NCBI GenBank assembly: GCA_900553765.1
Contig: USET01000009.1
Span: 1-17,162 of the forward strand
Direction: 5' to 3'
Length of the DNA: 17,162 nucleotides
DNA from: an uncultured Mycoplasmatota bacterium
GTDB lineage: Bacteria; Bacillota_I; Bacilli_A; RF39; UBA660
The notes below the pieces were generated by a model. That model was given only the letters and a program-made list of their open reading frames with translations, ran no database searches and was not told the origin of the DNA. Position 1 is the first letter of the stretch. Each line of letters starts with the position of its first letter. The position numbers and the translations under genes were made by a program. Positions 13,553 to 17,162 of this stretch are shown in pieces.

Positions 13553-14873
13553 ACGCTTTTCTATATTTATATGTGTATTTTACTTCTACTTTTACATTTG
13601 GTTGTTTTACAAATTCTTCTAATGTCGTTCCAACCGTCTGTTCAAATTTACTTGCACTTACGTAATTATCTAATAATGGTAAAGAATAAATATCGTATTT
13701 ATATCTAAAACGTGATCTCACTTGGATTTCTTCTGTACGGTATCCACGATTCGTATCATCGAGTCTTGATTCTTCATCGTAGCTAGACCATGACGTTGTA
13801 ATCATCGTTTCATCATCACGATATGGGAAACTTGAATTCGTAACAGAACTATACGATATGTACCGTCTTGTTGCACCGTTACACCAACGCCACATTAAAT
13901 CCGTATAAGAATACATTGGAGACTCATTATCTTTTTCAGTGTATTTTTCTCCAGGTTGCTCGACCGCATACTTTCCATTTTTCCAATATACTTTCTTTTT
14001 ACCATCCATATAATACCAACGGTATCCAATCTCTCGTGTGATAGATCGATAGTCTTTCTCATCTGGATAAGAAAGTGACCATGGAGATGGATCGGATTCA
14101 ATTTGTGATGTTTCATCTTTTGTTGCGTATCCACTTGGCTGTTCAGAACTATATGCGGAACAGTTCGCATTCGGATTAGAATAGAATTTCCACATTTTAT
14201 CTTGATAACGATAGTAATTTTTTTTCTCCTCTTCGATCGTTACAATATGTGCATCTACTGGTGCTTCTGGAATCAAATCCATTTGTTTTGGTAAGTTTAT
14301 CTTATATTTTTTATCTTTTTTAGATTCCAATTGATCTTCCGTCAAATAATCACTCCACATACCGTAATTCGTTTCAAACGTGTAATAATTATAAGAAGGT
14401 ACCAACTCTACATACACATTCCCAGATGGCATTTTATCTGATTCTTTCCAGTTTCCATATCTTTCTTCCGTCGCACAGAAACCACAACCAGTTAGATTCA
14501 CTGCCATATGATAATCTTCTTTATATTTTGTAATCGTCACTTTTCCTTTGCAAGCATCTTTTCCATTGTTTGCTTCTTCACTCGATAGCGTACCGTCCTT
14601 AATTAAATCATCGATATCCAATGTAATAGATTTTCCTTCTACTGTTGGTAATATTTTTTGTTCTCTTGCAGAAGAAAGTGCTGCCCTCTCGATCGTATCT
14701 TCGATTTTATTGCATTTCTTATTTTTACTACTCTTTTGTACGATAATAAAAATAAAAATGATAATAAAGACAACAAGAGCAACAATACCGATTCGAATCA
14801 TTAAAGTTTTTTTATCAATTTCCTTATGTACAATTGGTGCTCCTTCTGCATTTACATATCCTTCCTGCTTCAT
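13551..14873 (-). CDS. Single-pass surface protein with a possible pilin-like domain, 440 aa
   Basis: I do not recognise the full-length family. Residues 1-25 are cytoplasmic, 26-46 form a membrane helix (IRIGIVALVVFIIIFIFIIVQ), and the rest should be outside the cell. Residues about 54-133 read C54...ITLDIDDLIKDGTLS...C108KGKVTITKYKEDYHMAVNLTGC130GFC133. This resembles the C-terminal domain of Gram-positive type IV pilins (a DL..DG/GYL segment, then C-x-GKV strands ending in Cys). Later parts contain loosely repeated Trp/Tyr units: YRYQDKMWKFYS (221-232), GYRWYYMDGKKKVYW (283-297) and YSYTDLMWRWC (321-331). Six cysteines suggest disulfides. The ATG follows GAGGG. It lies next to the pilin-like gene but has separate signals. 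Confidence 0.75.
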   Translation of the reverse strand: MKQEGYVNAEGAPIVHKEIDKKTLMIRIGIVALVVFIIIFIFIIVQKSSKNKKCNKIEDTIERAALSSAREQKILPTVEGKSITLDIDDLIKDGTLSSEEANNGKDACKGKVTITKYKEDYHMAVNLTGCGFCATEERYGNWKESDKMPSGNVYVELVPSYNYYTFETNYGMWSDYLTEDQLESKKDKKYKINLPKQMDLIPEAPVDAHIVTIEEEKKNYYRYQDKMWKFYSNPNANCSAYSSEQPSGYATKDETSQIESDPSPWSLSYPDEKDYRSITREIGYRWYYMDGKKKVYWKNGKYAVEQPGEKYTEKDNESPMYSYTDLMWRWCNGATRRYISYSSVTNSSFPYRDDETMITTSWSSYDEESRLDDTNRGYRTEEIQVRSRFRYKYDIYSLPLLDNYVSASKFEQTVGTTLEEFVKQPNVKVEVKYTYKYRKA

Positions 14874-14927
14874 TTCAGTCCCTCACTTTATAGTATTATC
14901 ATAGCATAAATCAATTGGTTTGAAAAG

Positions 14928-14952
14928 AAAAAAGATGAACTAATCATCTTTT
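14928..14952 (-). terminator. Intrinsic terminator of the 118-aa gene, stop codon in its loop
   Basis: On the minus strand AAAAGATGA (14944-14952) pairs with TCATCTTTT (14930-14938), followed by more Ts. The TAG stop (14940-14942) lies in the 5-base loop, so the last three sense codons form the 5' arm. Confidence 0.9.
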
Positions 14953-15296
14953 GGTACCATAATTTCATTTTCTTTTGGTATCGCTATCGTATCCTGTAGC
15001 GAGCTTGGCTTGTAATTAAAAATTTTTTGATTTTTTAACGCATCATATATAGATGGAGCCCCTACAAAAGTAAACAGTCCTACCCATATCGAATCCAACC
15101 ATGAAACGTCGTAAAAAACATTCGCAAACGGCATTCCGACAAGAAAAGAAAATAAGAAATTTAACAAACATACTTGCCATTTTTTTCTGACGAACTTCAT
15201 CGATTTACACTTCTGTATGAATACCATACTAATCATACTAAACGTAACACTGATGACAAGTAAATCGAGTAATTTAGCCGGAAATAATTGTTCCAT
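14940..15296 (-). CDS. Small membrane protein, possibly holin-like
   Basis: A 118-aa protein with two or three hydrophobic segments: about 7-28 (AKLLDLLVISVTFSMISMVFI), about 41-58 (VCLLNFLFSFLVGMPFANV) and about 66-82 (WLDSIWVGLFTFVGAPSIY). A soluble polar C-terminus follows (KNQKIFNYKPSS...). The GLFTFVGAPSIYDALKNQ stretch reminds me of phage-type holins, and size and layout fit, but no endolysin or other phage gene is beside it. It may instead be a resident envelope protein. The ATG is preceded by AAGGG at a long spacing (about 10 bases). The gene is divergent from the deacetylase lipoprotein. Confidence 0.6.
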   Translation of the reverse strand: MEQLFPAKLLDLLVISVTFSMISMVFIQKCKSMKFVRKKWQVCLLNFLFSFLVGMPFANVFYDVSWLDSIWVGLFTFVGAPSIYDALKNQKIFNYKPSSLQDTIAIPKENEIMVPKDD

Positions 15297-15396
15297 TTAT
15301 CATACACCCTTCCTCTCCTATTTTCTTATATTCCGTATAAAAATTATTTTGTATTGATTTTAACTAGTTTTGAATATATTTTAACAGGTGATATGT

Positions 15397-16698
15397 GTGA
15401 AAAAACTAGTTTTACTACTCTTGTCTATCATTATTTTTGTCGGTTGTGAAGATAAAGCGATCGTACGAGAAAAAGTAAAAACGATGATTCGGCAAACGGA
15501 ATATCAAAAAGTAGCAATCAATTACCCTATTACCAATCATGAAAAATTGGATGCGCAAATAAAGAAAGATGTCGATCTCGACTATCAAAAATTTCAAAGA
15601 GATACAAAATCTCTCTCAACACCGTCCGAATTTAATCTATCTTATACTTATAATATACTACATGAACGATATGTAATAATTACTCTCACGACAATGTCAC
15701 AATCAGATGCATTAGAACATTCAAACAATAAAATTCATACATACGTCTTAGATCAGAAGGAGAAAAAAATATTGACACTCGAAGACTTCATTTCGAAAGA
15801 GGAATTAAAAAAAATTCTCCCCCTCATCAAAGAGGCGTTACTTTCAAAGTATAAAGACTGTATTTTAATGGAAAAGTTTTCAGAAATGATGGTACCTGAT
15901 TTTGATAAGTTTTCCCTCTTTACATTAACAGAAGATTATCTTATTTTGTACTACAATCCAAATCAATTGACAGCCGGATATGAAGATATCATTTCTATAG
16001 CACTTCCTTTAGATAAGATTGGTTTAAACATCGAATTCGAACGTGGTGTTTTTGAAGAAGAAGAACACGATGTAATTCCTATACCAGAAAAAGTAATCGA
16101 TCCTAATAAAAAAGTCATCGCACTTACCTTTGACGATGGGCCTAGTTACTATACAGATCAAATTTTGAAACTATTAAAAAAAGAAGAAGTGACAGCTACT
16201 TTCTTCTTAATCGGAAATAAAATTAATCGATACCAAGAAACGGTCCAAACGATGTTGAAAAATGGGAACGAAATTGGGAATCACTCTTTTTCACATAAAT
16301 GGCTAACAAAATTAGATCATGATGGTCTACAAGAAGAAATTACCTTGACACAGAATGCAATCAAGAATTTAACGGGATTTACTCCACGCGTATTTCGTCC
16401 TACTTATGGAGCCGTAAATGATGATTTAAAACACCAAGTAAATTTAACTCCCATTATGTGGACAGTTGATTCATCGGATTGGAAAATTAAAAATGCAAAT
16501 ACAATCGCAAATCGTGTTTTAAAATCTTGTCAAGATACATCGATTATCTTAATGCACGATACACATAAACGTTCTTATGAGGCATTAAAAATCATCATAC
16601 CGTCTTTGAAAGAACAAGGTTATCAATTTGTGACTGCAAGTGAATTAGAGACAGTCAAAAAAATTCGAGCAAGGGCAAAATTCGATGCAGCAGAATGA
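15397..16698 (+). CDS. NodB-type (CE4) polysaccharide deacetylase lipoprotein with RsiV-like N-terminal domain
   Basis: An exported metal-dependent deacetylase, probably acting on peptidoglycan amino sugars like PdaC. From the chosen start it has MKKLVLLLLSIIIFVGC, a lipoprotein signal with C17 as the likely lipidated residue (FVGC is an imperfect lipobox). Residues about 35-210 resemble the DUF4163/DUF3298 (RsiV-like) domains that precede NodB in PdaC, including FTLTEDYLILYYNPNQLTAGY. The NodB domain has TFDDGP (D246, D247), HSFSH (H296, H300), RPTYG (334-338), DSSDW (358-362) and LMHDTH (H387), so it looks catalytically complete. GTG at 15397 is preferred because AGGTGA lies 5 bases upstream; an in-frame GTG at 15388 is the alternative. 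The stop is TGA, and the next gene overlaps it by 14 bases. Confidence 0.9.
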   Translation: MKKLVLLLLSIIIFVGCEDKAIVREKVKTMIRQTEYQKVAINYPITNHEKLDAQIKKDVDLDYQKFQRDTKSLSTPSEFNLSYTYNILHERYVIITLTTMSQSDALEHSNNKIHTYVLDQKEKKILTLEDFISKEELKKILPLIKEALLSKYKDCILMEKFSEMMVPDFDKFSLFTLTEDYLILYYNPNQLTAGYEDIISIALPLDKIGLNIEFERGVFEEEEHDVIPIPEKVIDPNKKVIALTFDDGPSYYTDQILKLLKKEEVTATFFLIGNKINRYQETVQTMLKNGNEIGNHSFSHKWLTKLDHDGLQEEITLTQNAIKNLTGFTPRVFRPTYGAVNDDLKHQVNLTPIMWTVDSSDWKIKNANTIANRVLKSCQDTSIILMHDTHKRSYEALKIIIPSLKEQGYQFVTASELETVKKIRARAKFDAAE

Positions 16699-17077
16699 TA
16701 CGACAGAACAACAAATCGAACTACTTACGATACAACTGATTGCCGCAATGGGATTTCTTCTTACCGTTGTCATATCTATCATTCTAACCTATGACAAAAT
16801 ACTTTCTCTTTCTGATCAACCACGTCTCTTTTCGGATGAAGAATCAAGAAAATTAAGTTACTTCAACAGTGTTTTGATCATCATCGTCGTATTGATTTAT
16901 CTTTACGTAGGATATGGAAATATTCAAATCGCCAAACAAGAAGGAAAAAGGGCAACGAATTTATATTTACAAGAATTTAATTCGGCACTTGCCTTTCTCG
17001 CCGCAATTGTCGGCTATTATATCGTCACTCACGATTCTTCTAATGGATTTACGATTGCCGATACCGCATTATTATAA
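16685..17077 (+). CDS. Three-helix membrane protein, unknown function
   Basis: A 130-aa protein I do not recognise. It has a polar N-terminus (MQQNDTTEQQIE) and three hydrophobic segments: about 12-35 (LLTIQLIAAMGFLLTVVISIILTY), about 63-78 (VLIIIVVLIYLYVGYG) and about 100-114 (ALAFLAAIVGYYIVT). A polar segment DQPRLFSDEESRKL lies between the first two. The ATG lies inside the end of the deacetylase gene (14-base overlap, different frame), and only AAGGGC stands upstream, so translation is probably coupled to the deacetylase. That arrangement suggests a joint envelope function, but this is inference. Confidence 0.75.
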   Translation: MQQNDTTEQQIELLTIQLIAAMGFLLTVVISIILTYDKILSLSDQPRLFSDEESRKLSYFNSVLIIIVVLIYLYVGYGNIQIAKQEGKRATNLYLQEFNSALAFLAAIVGYYIVTHDSSNGFTIADTALL

Positions 17078-17084
17078 TTTGCTA

Positions 17085-17125
17085 GGCCGTATGTTATTTG
17101 CCTGCTTTTCAAATAACATACGGCC
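17085..17125. repeat. Long perfect hairpin (16-bp arms)
   Basis: GGCCGTATGTTATTTG (17085-17100) and its exact reverse complement (17110-17125) flank a 9-base loop. It is more GC-rich at the base than other hairpins here and is not followed by a T run on either strand, so it is not a standard intrinsic terminator. It lies 8 bases after the stop of the 130-aa gene. Confidence 0.85.
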
Positions 17126-17128
17126 CAT

Positions 17129-17157
17129 AAAAAAGAGATGCTTTCACATCTCTTTTA
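17129..17157. terminator. Bidirectional terminator at the right edge
   Basis: AAAAGAGATG (17131-17140) and CATCTCTTTT (17147-17156) form a 10-bp stem with a 6-base loop, with T runs on both strands. On the minus strand a TAA at 17155-17157 overlaps the stem, as at other terminators here, so a minus-strand gene probably ends there and lies mostly outside the window. Confidence 0.8.
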
Positions 17158-17162
17158 TCGAC

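Noticed and set aside
13895..14170. 91-codon open frame on the minus strand inside the 440-aa gene
   Set aside because: It is in another frame of a longer gene with good start and terminator signals, and has no recognisable features.
14940..15296. Prophage remnant around the holin-like gene
   Set aside because: No endolysin, structural, integrase or attachment-site signals are nearby; one holin-like membrane protein is not enough.
16685..16698. Mycoplasma-type code with TGA as tryptophan
   Set aside because: TGA ends the deacetylase at a sensible C-terminus, and no gene needs in-frame TGA; Trp is encoded by TGG throughout.
1..17162. CRISPR array, tRNA, rRNA or insertion sequence
   Set aside because: No regularly spaced direct repeats, tRNA-like cloverleaf, rRNA stretches or transposase reading frames were found by reading both strands.

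Overview
This window looks like the chromosome of a low-GC Bacillota, most likely an uncultured gut Bacilli lineage close to the Mollicutes branch. The evidence is the AT-rich base composition, strong AGGAGG-type ribosome binding sites, sigma-A-like promoters, a HrcA/CIRCE heat-shock operator, the order infC-rpmI-rplT behind an attenuator leader, and the order nfo / DUF2624 / sodA / class B PBP / rpmG, which I know from Bacillus and Staphylococcus. TGA still works as a stop (end of the polysaccharide deacetylase at 16696-16698), so the code appears standard, not the Mycoplasma code. No tRNA, rRNA, CRISPR array, transposase or integrase was found.

Layout. 1-870: start of a clpB gene without the N-terminal Clp domain, with a consensus promoter and a perfect CIRCE operator. 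871-2963: two unrecognised genes in tandem. 3035-4138: a two-gene unit of a HAD-type 5'-nucleotidase-like protein and a tail-anchored coiled-coil membrane protein. 4211-5736: the infC-rpmI-rplT operon with a consensus promoter, an attenuator leader, a probable AUC start for infC, and an L20 carrying a fused Rho-N/SAP-like C-terminal module. 5740-7943: a possible kinase-fold protein, gmk, and a divergent RdgB/HAM1 pyrophosphatase. 7982-8893: efp and rpmG, with a terminator between them and two promoters upstream. 8898-12837: class B penicillin-binding protein and superoxide dismutase (overlapping), a DUF2624-like small protein, and endonuclease IV. 12976-17077: an envelope-related stretch with a type IV pilin-like protein, a large single-pass surface protein with a possible pilin-like domain, a small holin-like membrane protein, a peptidoglycan-deacetylase-type lipoprotein and a three-helix membrane protein. 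The right edge has a long perfect hairpin and the terminator of a gene that enters from outside.

Almost everything is on the minus strand. The exceptions are the DUF2624-like gene and the last two genes. Gene packing is tight: several genes overlap, and in at least five cases (six with the right-edge stop) the stop codon lies inside the stem or loop of the intrinsic terminator. Most of the window is housekeeping (translation, nucleotide metabolism, DNA repair, cell wall). The less ordinary parts are the L20 fusion, the infC control region, the mosaic and N-domain-less clpB, the pilin / surface-protein region, and two tandem genes of unknown function. I do not see a clear new defence or mobile system.
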